A stretch of 64,000 nucleotides of DNA from NCBI RefSeq assembly GCF_029407905.1, contig NC_073633.1, positions 23,698,501 through 23,762,500 on the forward strand, read 5' to 3'. Below the pieces are notes generated by a model. The model saw only the letters and a program-made list of their open reading frames with translations. It did not search any database and was not told the DNA's origin. This DNA comes from Bubalus kerabau (lineage: Eukaryota; Chordata; Mammalia; Artiodactyla; Bovidae). Below, piece by piece: positions 55,801-63,968 of the stretch. Positions within the stretch are counted from its first letter, which is position 1, and each line of letters starts with the position of its first letter. The position numbers and the translations under genes are program-made.

Positions 55801-58800
55801 AGCTGTCAGCAGCTGCCGGCTCAGCTTCCTCTATAATCCTACAGGAATATTCATTTCTCCCCTCTGAAACCAAACTGGTTACCTTTCGCCACAAACTTGT
55901 TCCTTTCTTAATCTCTCTTCATGGCAACAATGTGGCACCTAGAGTCACAAATAGGTTTAAGCTGCACCTCTGGCATTTGACAGCTATGAGATCATGGGCA
56001 GATCAGTATATATGATAAGCTGTGTCTGACTCTTAGGCGACCCCTGGACTGTAGCCCATCAGGCTCCTCTGTCCACAGGATTTCCCAGGCAAGTATACTG
56101 GAGTGGGCTGCCATTTCCTTCCCCAGGGACTGAACCCACATCTCCTGCATTGCAGGCAGGTTCTTTACCAGTAAGCCACCAGGAAAGCTTGACAATATCT
56201 GTATCTGTCTACATGAAGTTATAACATCCCCAATACTAAGAACTTGTCATTTGCAACTGCCTCTATTTACTCTACTTCATCTAGCCTCTTGTCAAATCTC
56301 ACCTGTTTAGCACCAGTGCCAAACAAGAAAAAGCTCTATGGCTTCATAGCTAGTGTCAGGGTCTCAAGACTTTACTCTTTATTAGTCTGTTACCCACAAA
56401 AATAATGTGAAGCAGTCAAATAGGTCAGAACCACTGCTCAAATTTTCCATTCCTCCAGTTAAGTCTGTGAAAAGAACTTAGCATCACTGTGTGTGTGCAC
56501 GCCCATTCATGCTCAGTCGTGTCCAGCTCTTTGCGACTCCATGGACCGTACCTGCTTATTAACTTTCATGGTTTTCCCATCACCCACACTGACACACAAG
56601 GCTCCTTTCAGATTCATCTAAACATCTATCATAAAGTCCTTGCCCTAAACACAGGACCAACCTGCTGTTGCCAAACAAGCCAAATACCTTTTCACATTTG
56701 GTTCTCTCTTCCCAGGTGGGCTGATTCCCCAGCGTTCTTGTGGATAAATTCTTTTTTTCTCCAGGGCCTGACCCATGCACGTCACCGTAGCAGAATATAT
56801 TTTCCGAGGTGGCCACAAGATGCCCCGTCCCACGTGTTCATTTTACAATGAGACGCTGACGCCCTTCCCTCCCAGCTGTGTTCTCTGTCCCCTCTCCTCA
56901 AAACCATTTGGACCTGAGCCTATGGGAGAGGTGACACTGTGTGCTTTTAAGGTTAGGTCATAAAAGGCATTAATGCTACTGCCTGGTCCTCTTGGGGAAT
57001 TCCTTCCCCTAATCCAGTCATCCTGCGGTGAGAAAGCTGAACAATTACAAAGAGAAACCACCTGCATGTGTTCAGGTAAAACCACGACTGAGGTCACAGC
57101 TGACGACAACAATCAACACCTTGAGATGATCCCAGGCCCAGCCATCACCTGCCTGAAACTGCACGAAACCCCAAATGAGAATCGCCTAGCCGAGCCCAAC
57201 TGAACTTCAGAATCATGGAATAAAATGACCATTGGTTTAAGCTAAGTTGTGGGGTAATGTGTGATGTAACAATAGTAAATGGATTGTCAGCTTCTAGATG
57301 GAGATTCTCTTGAAACCTCTTCCTGGGAAGAATTACTAGTTATTCTCTGGGACACAAGAAAGTACTTTTTAAAATTGTTATGGACAGCATTGTGCCCCTC
57401 TCTCCCACCTCACCCCCCCATTCATATTGAAGCCCTGACCACAAATGTGACCATATGTGGAGACAGGGACTATTTAAGGAAGTAATTGAGGTTAAATGAG
57501 GCCATTATGCAGGATTCCCAGGTGGTGCAGTGGTTAAAAAAAAAAACAACTGCCTGCGAGCGCTGGAGACAAAGGAGCTGAGGGTTCGATCCCTGGGTTG
57601 GGAAGATGCCTTGGAGCAGGAAATGGCGTCAGTCTTCTTGCCTGGACAGAGGAGACTGGTGAGCTACAGCCCATGGGGTCACAAAGAGTCAGACGTGACT
57701 GAGTACACATATATGCAGCCATTATCCAATAGGACTACTGTCAGTTTAAGAGGAGGAAGAGACACCAGAAGTGCTCATGAATGGAGTAACGGCCGCATGA
57801 GTACACAGCGTGAAGTCTGAGAGAGAGGACTTCTTGGATTATGAGCCTGGAGAACTGCGAGAAAATAAATTTTTGCTGTTTAAGCCCCTAGTCTGTGGTC
57901 CTCTGTTATGGCAGCCTGAGTGAACTAATACAATAATGAATATATTTGTTTCCAAAAAATGAGGCTGGGACCTTGCTTCATTTATCCCTGGATTCTTAGC
58001 ACTTAGCATGGACTTGCCACACACCATGTAGTTAATGAATATTTATTCAAAGTGTGTGCTCAGGAATGTCTGACTCTTTGCAACCCCATGGACTATAGCC
58101 CACCAGGTTCCTCTGTCCATGGGATTTGCCAAGCAAGAATAGCTCCAGGGGATCTACCCAACCCAGGGATCGAACCCATGTCTCTTGCATCTCCTACATT
58201 GATAGGCAGATTGTTTACCAGTGCACCACCTGGAAAACCCATGAATTGACTGAAGACTCACAAAACCAGGGAGGACAATTAAGCTGATAAGGATACAGGT
58301 GAAAGTGCCTGAACTTGAAAGAAGAGTTAAAAGATACACCTGAAGAAACAATAAAAATATTAACATATATATACACACATATATATATACACACATATAT
58401 ATACTACCTAACCGGAGAAGGCAATGGCAACCCATTCCAATACTCTTGGCCTGAAATATCCCATGGACGGAGGAGCCTGGTAGGCTGCAACATGGGGTCG
58501 CTAAGAGTCGGGCACAACTGAGCAACTTCACTTGCACGTTTCACTTTCATGCATTGGAGAAGGAAATGGCAACCTACTCCAGTATTCTTGCCTGGAGAAT
58601 CTCAAGGACAGAGGAGCCTAGTGGGGTGCTGTCTATGGGACTGCACAGAGTTGGATACGACTGAAGTGACTTGGCAGCAGCAGCAGCAGCATACTACCTA
58701 ACATTAGTTGTCTGCTCTTTAAAGCAGACACTATGCTAAATAACAAAGATAATTTAATCTTCATGATAACTCTTCTTGGCTCAGAGCTTAAAGCATCTGC

Positions 58801-60337
58801 CTGGAATGCGGGAGACCCGGGTTCAATCCCTGGGTCGGGAAGATCCCCTGGAGAAAGAAATGGCACCCCACTCCAGTACTCTTGCCTGGAGAATCCCAGA
58901 GAGGAAGGAGCCTGGTAGGCTACAGTCCATGGGATCGCAGAGTCGGACACGACTGAGCAACTTCACTTTCACTTTCAATTTGTGGTCCCAATACTCACAG
59001 AACTAGTAGCGTACTTGGTAGAAGATCTGCTTCTGGGGCAAGATATTCACGTCGAACTTAGACAAGAACTAAAATTTGTAGAGGGAATAATTTACTTACA
59101 CGCGAGAGGAGAATATAAAGAAAGGAGGCACTGTGATTCGGGAGAATCCTAAAATTGCAATGTCATTGAAATCTGGGGAAGAAAAGAGTTTCAAGAAGGC
59201 ATGCTTAATGTGTGGAAGGCTGCAGAGAGCTGACAGTGAAGACTAAAAGTGGAAGCTGATTATGAAAACCCACAAGGCTTAGATAAGCTTTGAGCGAGAA
59301 GTTTCAGTAGAATGGTGGTCTCCAGACTATGGCATTAAGGAAGCGAAAACAAGGCGTAAAGAAAGAAATTCAGCAACTAAAGACAGCGACTACACCTTCA
59401 AGTAGTTCAGAAGCAAGAGGGTGCCACTAAAATGGAAAGACCAAGCATTTCTGACTGCAAAGGAGTAGCCGCCAGAAGAGCAGAGACTGGAATGAAAGCG
59501 ACTTGAACTTTACGGAGTCAGGCTGAGCGGGATTCCCAAGAGGCTATTAGGCTGGTTCTACGGGCGATGGCACCCCACTCTAGTACTCTTGCCTGGAAAA
59601 TCCCATGGGCGGAGGAGCCTGGTAGGCTGCAGTCCATGGGGTCGCGAAGAGTTGGACATGACTGAGCCACTTCACTTTCACTTTTCACTTTCGTGCATTG
59701 GAGAAGGAAATGGCAACTCCATTGTTTTTGCCTGGAGAATCCCAGGGACGGGGGAGCCTGGTGGGCTGCCGTCTATGGGGTCGCACAGAGTCGGACACGA
59801 CTGAAGCGACTTAGCAGCAGCAGCAGCAGGGGCTGGTCCTACCGAGACGAGAAGGGTGCAGGGGCCAGCCGAGAGGAAAAAGCAGTCTGGTTGAGTCCCG
59901 GCAGCAGTGACAAATGGGGCTCGTCCCAGACGTGCGATGCTTCTCGCCAGGCAGGTAGCGTGGAAACCAGCACCAAGGGCCCTCCGGGGGACCTCTAGGA
60001 ACCTGTTTCCACGCCGTCTGACCTCCGGCAAGGCGGCCCTCAGAGGCCCAGAGAGACCGCACCTCCTGCAGACACCCAGAGAGGCAAGCCCTGCAGACAC
60101 TCACCCCACGGCCACGCGGCGCCAACGCCGGGCCGGCCGCACGATGAGCGCGTCCCAGGCGGCTGCCAACCGGCCCTCAGGGGAGCCGACTCCTGGGGGC
60201 GCGGGCGCGGGCCCCAGCTGCAGCGAACTCCACAGCGAGCGCAGGGCCGACCCCGGCAGCTGCGGCTCCAGCAGGAAGACGCAGCCCACCGCGAGCGCCA
60301 GGAAGCCAGCGTACGCGGAGCCGCGCCACAGCGCCAT
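31255..60337 (-). CDS. ADPGK: ADPGK, ADP-dependent glucokinase (complete, 7 exons)
   Basis: ADPGK phosphorylates glucose using ADP instead of ATP and is anchored to the endoplasmic reticulum. Coding exons in transcript order are 60337-60105, 54137-53912, 50415-50353, 41597-41477, 37196-37000, 36381-36283 and 31809-31255, all on the minus strand with GT/AG borders. Together they give 1,494 nt, 497 residues plus stop, equal to the human length. Residues 5-23 form a hydrophobic signal anchor (AGFLALAVGCVFLL). The ribokinase-fold body follows, with GGNAAL near residue 157 and the catalytic GLGD motif near the C-terminus, its Asp at residue 481 serving as base. No disruption is visible. MALW was chosen as start because it is the first ATG in frame and matches human; the frame upstream opens only with GTG. 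Confidence 0.96.
31810..36282 (-). other. ADPGK intron 6
   Basis: About 4.5 kb. Besides the BovB copy, MIR-like pieces lie near 32625-32700 and 33600-33715. The rest looks unique; no gene recognised. Confidence 0.55.
33953..36112 (+). mobile_element. BovB LINE, 5'-truncated
   Basis: Begins inside the endonuclease region (AATCAGACTGATTATAG, CAGTCAGCAAAAACAAG) and ends near CAAAGAGTCAGACATGACT. The reverse-transcriptase remnants (YAKAFDCVDH, RYADDTTLMTENKEELKSLL) are broken by many stops. Antisense to ADPGK. Confidence 0.92.
36283..36381 (-). CDS. ADPGK: ADPGK exon 6
   Basis: 99 nt, phase 0, 33 residues (VVTSISDIPTGVPVHLELAS MTNKELMSTIVHQ). Donor GTAACC is weak. A BovB copy ends about 170 bp downstream of the donor, within intron 6. 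Confidence 0.95.
37000..37196 (-). CDS. ADPGK: ADPGK exon 5
   Basis: 197 nt, codons 215 to 280 (EEWDQLKAPHANRFIFSHDL through KEFQRKRLLE). Contains the DLVVLSGLHMM strand-loop typical of the fold. Acceptor TTCTAG, donor GTAATG. Confidence 0.95.
37197..41476 (-). other. ADPGK intron 4
   Basis: About 4.3 kb, notably poor in recent retroposons. Only the G-run is distinctive. Many open frames appear because 37200-38200 is GC-rich, but none shows a recognisable domain. Confidence 0.55.
38774..38800 (+). repeat. T8-G14-C-G4 homopolymer run
   Basis: Eight T, fourteen G, one C, four G, then TGGTGG. G-quadruplex-capable on the plus strand, which is ADPGK's template strand. Also a likely sequencing or assembly trouble spot. 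Confidence 0.85.
41477..41597 (-). CDS. ADPGK: ADPGK exon 4
   Basis: 121 nt, codons 175 to 215 (VLLCGPVGPKLHELLDDNVF through FHLILEYQA). Acceptor CTCCAG, donor GTAAGA; the last glycine codon is split. Confidence 0.95.
41885..42290 (+). mobile_element. MLT1-type MaLR solitary LTR
   Basis: Typical phrases: GGTAAATGAGGTCATATGGG, CTAATCCAATCGGACTGG, CCAGAACTGTGAGAAAATGA, GCAGCCTGAGAAGACTAAGA. An old endogenous-retrovirus-like LTR; no internal genes are attached. Confidence 0.75.
42920..43183 (+). mobile_element. Probable L1 5'-side fragment
   Basis: Weak resemblance to the old L1 that continues after the BovB at 45366 onward; A-rich with CAACAAGGGCCAG. Suggests BovB landed within this L1. Uncertain. 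Confidence 0.35.
43184..45365 (+). mobile_element. BovB LINE, 5'-truncated
   Basis: Starts in the endonuclease region (AGATGGTCAATACCAAAATC) and ends with CAGACAGGACTTACTGATTG. Remnants of the reverse transcriptase are visible (DYSKAFDCVDH, GCILSPCLFNIYAEYIMRNA) in shifting frames. A 173-codon piece at 44155-44676 is the longest surviving stretch. Confidence 0.92.
45884..46112 (+). mobile_element. CHR-2-type SINE inside L1
   Basis: CCTTCCCTGGTGGTCCAGTG head, CTCTGCAACGAGAGAAGCCC body, CCTACTGCAGCC end. The L1 reading continues on both sides. Confidence 0.9.
47362..47480 (+). mobile_element. LINE-1 3' tail inserted in older L1
   Basis: About 120 bp of L1 3' UTR (CGTACACCTGAAACTAACAC, ACTATACTCCAATAAAATTT) lying within the ORF2 body of an older L1, so a short 5'-truncated insertion. 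Confidence 0.8.
48060..48305 (+). repeat. MIR SINE fossil
   Basis: GAGCTAGACTGCTTGGGTTC, AAATTCCAGCTCCGCTCC, TATGTGACCTTGAACA and CTACAAAATGGGGATAATAA, all standard MIR landmarks. Confidence 0.85.
48317..48582 (-). mobile_element. Bov-A2 SINE, reversed
   Basis: Two related units in reverse sense, each with AAGTCGCTTCAGTCGTGTCT, separated by a short GCATGCATGCATG run at the junction. Confidence 0.92.
48655..48865 (+). repeat. MIR SINE fossil
   Basis: GTTTGAATCCTGGCTTTATT, CTGGGTGACCCTGGGCACAT and AACCTCTCTGGACCTC mark an old MIR. A second MIR-like copy is at about 50000-50200. Confidence 0.8.
50353..50415 (-). CDS. ADPGK: ADPGK exon 3
   Basis: 63 nt, phase 0 at both ends, 21 residues (HYVGGNAALIGQKFAANSDL then K). 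Carries the GGNA segment that helps form the sugar pocket in this family. Acceptor CTTACAG, donor GTAAGT. Confidence 0.95.
50826..51378 (-). mobile_element. LINE-1 3' end, reversed
   Basis: Reversed L1 3' UTR and ORF2 tail (ACAAGTTACAATGGTACAA, AGGGCTGAGTAATATTCTAT, CTGTTGATGGACACTTAAGG). It is sense to ADPGK. Confidence 0.85.
51440..51830 (+). repeat. LINE-2 fossil
   Basis: L2 3'-end phrases, e.g. CTTTTCAAATATCAGCTGTA, AACGTCACCTCTTCTG, and a closing AGTAAGTGCTCAGTAACTAC. Diverged. Confidence 0.65.
52678..52775 (+). mobile_element. CHR-2-type SINE, short
   Basis: GGGAGTTCCCTGGTGGTCCA head and CCATGCAGCATG end with an A-rich tail; part of the middle is missing. Confidence 0.88.
53190..53385 (+). 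mobile_element. MER5A-like hAT fossil
   Basis: AATGGTTCTCAGAACAAGG, GGGCCCAGGAATCTGTGTTT, GACTCTGATGCACATTCAGG and AGAGAGCCACC match the MER5A pattern from memory. Confidence 0.75.
53388..53575 (+). mobile_element. MER20-like hAT fossil
   Basis: CAGAGTTTCTCAATCAGGGT start, GGAAACATCTGACATGCTGG, TTTTGACTGTCACAATATGG. Immediately follows the MER5A-like copy. Confidence 0.75.
53912..54137 (-). CDS. ADPGK: ADPGK exon 2
   Basis: 226 nt, codons 78 to 153. Encodes VNACVDVVLSGVKLLQALGL through HDIAQVASEFPEAQ. The acceptor's pyrimidine tract is a (TTCC)n microsatellite on the coding strand, at 54141-54164. Donor GTCTGT is poor (C at +3, T at +4). Confidence 0.94.
54141..54164. repeat. (GAAG)6 microsatellite abutting ADPGK exon 2 acceptor
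   Basis: Six uninterrupted GAAG units on the plus strand, which read as CTTC units on the ADPGK strand, and end two bases before the CAG acceptor. Confidence 0.95.
54450..54625 (+). repeat. MIR SINE fossil
   Basis: GTCTGGATTCACCCTGGCTG, TGTGACCTGGGCAAGTCACT, GTTTCCTCCTCTCTAAAAT, and GGGCTGTTGTGAAGATTAAA. Confidence 0.85.
55136..55316 (+). mobile_element. Bov-tA SINE
   Basis: GCTTCCCTGGTAGCTCAGAT head with part of the tRNA-like region deleted, then GGAAGATCCCCTGGAGAAGG and the usual tail. Confidence 0.9.
56012..56192 (-). mobile_element. Bov-tA SINE, reversed
   Basis: TGTGTCTGACTCTTAGGCGA at the left and TCTTTACCAGTAAGCCACCA at the right, the reversed tail and head. Confidence 0.9.
56488..56555 (-). 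mobile_element. Bov-tA SINE piece, reversed
   Basis: Only the tail end (CTCAGTCGTGTCCAGCTCTT, GCGACTCCATGGACC) survives. Confidence 0.75.
56845..57285 (+). mobile_element. MaLR/MLT-like LTR fossil
   Basis: GGGAGAGGTGACACTGTGTG, AAGGTTAGGTCATAAAAGGC, TGCCTGGTCCTCTTGGGGAA, and a 3' end GTTTAAGCTAAGTTGTGGGG after AATAAA. An old LTR in ADPGK intron 1. Confidence 0.6.
57365..57940 (+). mobile_element. MLT1-type LTR split by a Bov-tA SINE
   Basis: Left part ends AAATGAGGCCATTATGCAG, right part resumes CCATTATCCAATAGGACTAC and ends GTTATGGCAGCCTGAGTGAA. The intervening SINE is listed separately. Confidence 0.75.
57508..57718 (+). mobile_element. Bov-tA SINE inside MLT1 LTR
   Basis: GGATTCCCAGGTGGTGCAGT head, an expanded A10 interruption at 57536-57545, then GGTTCGATCCCTGGG and CAAAGAGTCAGACGTGACTG. 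CCATTAT on both sides is a short target duplication. Confidence 0.9.
58050..58242 (-). mobile_element. Bov-tA SINE, reversed
   Basis: CTCAGGAATGTCTGACTCTT through GGGATCGAACCCATGTCTCT to GTGCACCACCTGGAAAACCC. Confidence 0.92.
58361..58404. repeat. (AT)n/(AC)n compound microsatellite
   Basis: Alternating AT and AC tracts directly before a Bov-A2 element; likely polymorphic. Confidence 0.85.
58413..58690 (+). mobile_element. Bov-A2 SINE
   Basis: Two units with a (CAG)n tail; perfect 12-bp duplication ATACTACCTAAC at 58401-58412 and 58691-58702. Confidence 0.95.
58772..58978 (+). mobile_element. Bov-tA SINE
   Basis: GGCTCAGAGCTTAAAGCATC, GGTTCAATCCCTGGGTCGGG, CGCAGAGTCGGACACGACTG. Low divergence. 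Confidence 0.93.
59562..59830 (+). mobile_element. Bov-A2 SINE near ADPGK exon 1
   Basis: Two units with a (CAG)n tail; GGCTGGTTCTAC at 59550-59561 and GGCTGGTCCTAC at 59831-59842 form the duplication. It ends about 275 bp from exon 1. Confidence 0.95.
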
Positions 60338-60560
60338 GGAGACAGAGGCGTGGAAGCGACGGAGAACACCTCCTTGCCCGGCCCGCGCCTCTTCCGGGCT
60401 CAGCACGCGCCGACGTAGACTCGCGCGCCACGTCACGCCGGCGCGTCGTGGTCCTTCGGATGGGCGGGGCGCCGCGGGGAGGTAGACTTAACAGAGGGGC
60501 GGAGACTCCTCTTCCTTGGTCCGAATTTTAGCTCTTGGGGGCGCGCGCGGTTTTGAGGCT
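59860..60560 (-). promoter_or_regulatory. ADPGK: ADPGK CpG-rich promoter and 5' end
   Basis: The GC and CpG content rises sharply over exon 1 and its upstream flank compared with the rest of the window. Visible motifs include two GC-box-like sites (GGGCGGGGC near 60463, GGGGCGGAG near 60495), an ETS core CTTCCGG near 60392, and an ACGTCACG CRE/E-box-like site near 60430. No TATA box is evident, as expected for a housekeeping CpG-island promoter. The transcription start is inferred somewhere in 60340-60500. Confidence 0.75.
60105..60337 (-). CDS. ADPGK: ADPGK exon 1 coding part
   Basis: 233 nt, codons 1 to 78. Encodes MALWRGSAYAGFLALAVGCV followed by a Pro/Ala-rich linker and RRWRRVAVG. Very GC-rich. 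The donor is GTGAGT and splits a glycine codon (GG|T). Confidence 0.95.
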
Positions 60561-62065
60561 CTGAGGGAGGTTGGACAAAGGCCATAATGCTTGTCCAGGC
60601 GCTGTACCTTTTCCCAGAACTCCATCCGTACCCAAAAATAGGGAGGCAAGGATCCGTTTGTTTTCCTAGTAGGATGAACCAGACCGATTTTGAAGAAGCG
60701 GGTAAACCTCATGTCAGTCTTTGAGCCGGTCGGTGTTCCCATTTGAGCTGAACCCGCAGTTCCTCAGAGGGGCACAAATCACACTCCCCCTGTTTTAATC
60801 TGTCCCTCTGCCAGTCTGTCCATCCTCCATTGTTAACTAAGCTCGCCCTCTTTCAGACCCGGGGCTTGGCCCTCCCCGAAGGAATACGATGGCAGCGGCG
60901 CTGCTTGTGAGCCCTTGGGGACACGAGTGGCAGGGGATTCTGTCCCTTTGGAGGGTGACCGAGACCTGCAGCTGCTTGGGGGCGTTTGCCGAGACTGAGG
61001 GGAGTCCGCAGGGATTGTCCTCGCTGGATGATCAGCTTCGAACCTTAAAATAACCCTTTGGGGGCGCTGTTCCCTTTAACAACCTCAGAACATGCACACA
61101 TGCACACAATCTTGTGCACAACACAAGGGGTTTTGGACCTGCGTTAAGAAACCCTGGTTTCTTCTTCTCCTTTAGTAACATGACTTAAACCCAGCAGACC
61201 CTGTCTTCACTATGACTCTTCTGTGTGTGAGCCTCGGTTGAGAGTCAGTGAAGCTAGGCTTATTGCCAGCTCATTCTCAGCAGTCGTCTTGCCAGGCCTG
61301 GTCTTGTTCCTGGATGGTTTCCATTTTTCCAGTTCTGCTGGCTCCTGACCTTGGCTCTGCGTCCGATTTTCCGCTCTGCTCCTGACCTTTGGACTTGGCA
61401 GTGGTTCTTTATTTCTCTAGCTTTGATCTTGGGCATTTGGCTTCATTTCCCCCAGCATATCCTTATCCTGGTCATCTACTCTCCCTGTCTCACCCCGCCC
61501 AGCCCACCTGACCATAACATCCCTTTCAAAGGAGATGTTCACACAGGAAGAGATCTGGGCTATTACAGAAAAGAAAGGAGCCAGTGAGATCTGTGTGAAG
61601 CTGTCTTCACTAGAGTTACCTGGCCCTTCTCTCACCTCAGGGAGACATGTCAGTTAGTTCCCAGAGAAACTGCTCCCCCACATGACCCCCAGTGAGCAGG
61701 TTTTCCTACCACCCTATAAGTGACTGAACCAGCACGTAATTCAAAAGCAGTGAATTCACTGGCCAGAGCTCTCCACTGAGAATTTGAGCCAAGAGTCAAG
61801 AATCTGTAGCTAGTCGGTTTGGGTTGTGGACCTCCAAGGTCATGTAATGTTGAAGGTGAGATAGGGCCAGTTAAACATATTCCCAAGGTGGAGTTTTAGG
61901 AGGGGAGCTGAGGAAGCTGAACTGTGGGAAGACCATGGAGCAAACAAGCTTAGAGGAAGAGGAAAAGTGATGTAAAGAGAAAGCCACCTGGGGGGCCTTC
62001 CCTTCTGGCTCCCAGGAGACTTGCTAAGCTGCCAGCACTTTGTACTAAATTCTTTTGCTTTTTCC
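60561..62065. other. Upstream flank of ADPGK
   Basis: Moderately GC-rich near 60850-61060, then ordinary sequence. I recognise no exon, SINE or LINE. The minus-strand ORF at 60488-60742 has no known domain. An antisense non-coding transcript from the CpG island would fall here but is not shown by sequence alone. Confidence 0.5.
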
Positions 62066-62066
62066 T

Positions 62067-62334
62067 AATGGCACCCCACTCCAGTACTCTTGCCTGGAAA
62101 ATCCCATGGACGGAGGAGTGTGGTGGGCTGCAGTCCATGGGGTCGCTAAGAGTCGGACACAACTGAGCGACTTCACTTTCACTTTTCACTTTCATGCATT
62201 GGAGAAGGAAATGGCAACCCACTCCAGTATTCTTGCCTGGAGAATCCCAGGGACGGGGGAGCCTGGTGGGCTGTCGTCTATGGGGTCGCAGAGAGTCGGA
62301 CACGACTGAAGCGACTTAGCAGCAGCAGCAGCAG
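62067..62334 (+). mobile_element. Bov-A2 SINE
   Basis: ATGGCACCCCACTCCAGTAC start, two units, (CAG)n end. Very low divergence from the copies at 58413 and 59562. Confidence 0.94.
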
Positions 62335-62344
62335 GCTTGCCAGA

Positions 62345-62500
62345 ACTTCCCCCCTCTAGTTTTATTGAGATATAATTGGCATATAACATTGTACAAGTTT
62401 AAGGTGTATTACATATACATTTTGTGCAATGATTACCACAATAATTTTAGTGAACATTTATCACCTGCATAACAATTTTCTTTTTTTTTTGTAGGACTTT
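62345..62500 (-). mobile_element. LINE-1 3' fragment, reversed
   Basis: TTTTATTGAGATATAATTGG, CATATAACATTGTACAAGTT, TTACCACAATAATTTTAG: reversed L1 3' UTR of an older subfamily. Confidence 0.75.
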
Positions 62501-62666
62501 TAAGATCTACTCTATTAGCAACTTTTAAATATATCATACTAGAATTTGAGCTTTACTCACAGAGGCAAAACTGAGGGTAGAATCTGGGACCCTTTACTGC
62601 AGTGCTTTTACCTGGACAAATGTCTCCTCTCCTTCTTCTGGAGAAACAGAATACAAAGAAACTATG

Positions 62667-62937
62667 CTGCTGCTGCTAAGTCACTTCAGTCGTGCCCAAC
62701 TCTGTGCGACCCCATAGACGGCAGCCCTCCAGGCTCCCCCATCCTGGGATTCTCCAGGCAAGAACACTGGAGTGGGTTGCCATTTCCTTCTCCAATGCAT
62801 GAAAGTGAGAAGTGAAAGTGAAGTCGCTCAGTCGTGTCCGACCCTCAGTGACCCCATGGACTGAAGCCTACCAGGCTCCTCCATCCATGGGATTTTCCAG
62901 GCAAGAGTACCGGAGTGGGGTGCCATTGCCTTCTCTG
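62667..62937 (-). mobile_element. Bov-A2 SINE, reversed
   Basis: Starts CTGCTGCTGCTAAGTCACTT; perfect 11-bp duplication AAGAAACTATG at 62656-62666 and 62938-62948. Confidence 0.95.
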
Positions 62938-63097
62938 AAGAAACTATGAGGGACTAAAAATAACTGAATATTTTTATATTCAGTTATTTTCAGGGGAGTC
63001 AGGCAATTATGAACTATAAGATACAAAAAGGCCAAAACACAACTGCCACTTCTTTTTTAAATTTAATTAATTTTTTAAAATATATTTTTTATTGAAA

Positions 63098-63292
63098 GTG
63101 AAAGTGTTAGTTGCTCAGTGGTGTCTGACTCTGTGACTCCATGAATTGTAGCCTACCGGCCTCCTCTGTCCATGGCATTTCCCAGGCAAGAATACTGGAG
63201 TGTGAAGCCATTCCCTTCTCCAGGGAATCTTCCCTACCCAGGGATCGAATCCGGGTCTCCTGTATTACAGGCAGATTCTTTACCAGCTGCCT
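63098..63292 (-). mobile_element. Bov-tA SINE, reversed
   Basis: TTAGTTGCTCAGTGGTGTCT at left, GGGATCGAATCCGGGTCTCC B-box complement, TTCTTTACCAGCTGCCTGG at right. Confidence 0.92.
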
Positions 63293-63327
63293 GGTAAAGA
63301 AAGGAAGCACCACTCCCCCCACCCCCC

Positions 63328-63585
63328 GCTTTTTTTTAACTGAAGTGTAGTTGAATTACAGTGTTGCATTAATTACCCATACACAGAAAGGGACTCAGTT
63401 ATACATATATATATATATACACACACACACATAATATGTACATTCTTTTTCATATTCTTTTCCATTATGGCTTACCTCAGGATATTGAATATAGTTCCCT
63501 GTGATATACAGCAGGACCTTGTTGTTTATCCATCCTATATACACCAATTTGCATCCAACCAGTTCCCAATCCAACCCTCTCCCAT
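63328..63585 (-). mobile_element. LINE-1 3' end, reversed
   Basis: AACTGAAGTGTAGTTGAATT, CAGTGTTGCATTAATTACCC, a short (AT)/(AC) tract at 63403-63432, then AGTTCCCTGTGATATACAGC. Typical ruminant L1 3' UTR in reverse. Confidence 0.85.
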
Positions 63586-63968
63586 TCTCCTCCCCTTTGC
63601 CAGCTGCCACTTCTGAGGTGCCAGGAGCCAAACCAGAGTACTGCATGTGATCCCTGCACACAGCACCACGAAGGGGGTGGGCAAACCACCTGAGCCAACC
63701 TTCCAACCAGACCCACCAATCCACCCTTACCCTCACCCCCCTTAAGGGACCAGCTCACCCGTCCTCCCTTAGAGAGCCAGCAAAGGCACCTGTGACTTGT
63801 TTTCACTGCCTTGTGCTACATCATGAGTTCCAGTAAACTCTTGCCTGAATTTCTTGTCTGGCCTCTCAATAATTTCTGTTGATTAAAGAGTTCAAGAACC
63901 CAGGCTGGTAACAAACAACAGCAGCTTAAACAAAACGGAAGTTGATTTCTCCTGTAAAAGTCCAAACA

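Larger units (their letters stand above)
54138..60104 (-). other. ADPGK intron 1
   Basis: About 6 kb, unusually rich in SINEs (eight copies or pieces) and in LTR fossils. 55320-56000 holds no element I recognise. No extra exon was identified. Confidence 0.55.

Noticed and set aside
60101..60436. ADPGK starting upstream of MALW
   Set aside because: The in-frame extension opens with a GTG, not ATG, and the human-type start MALWRGSAYAG is present.
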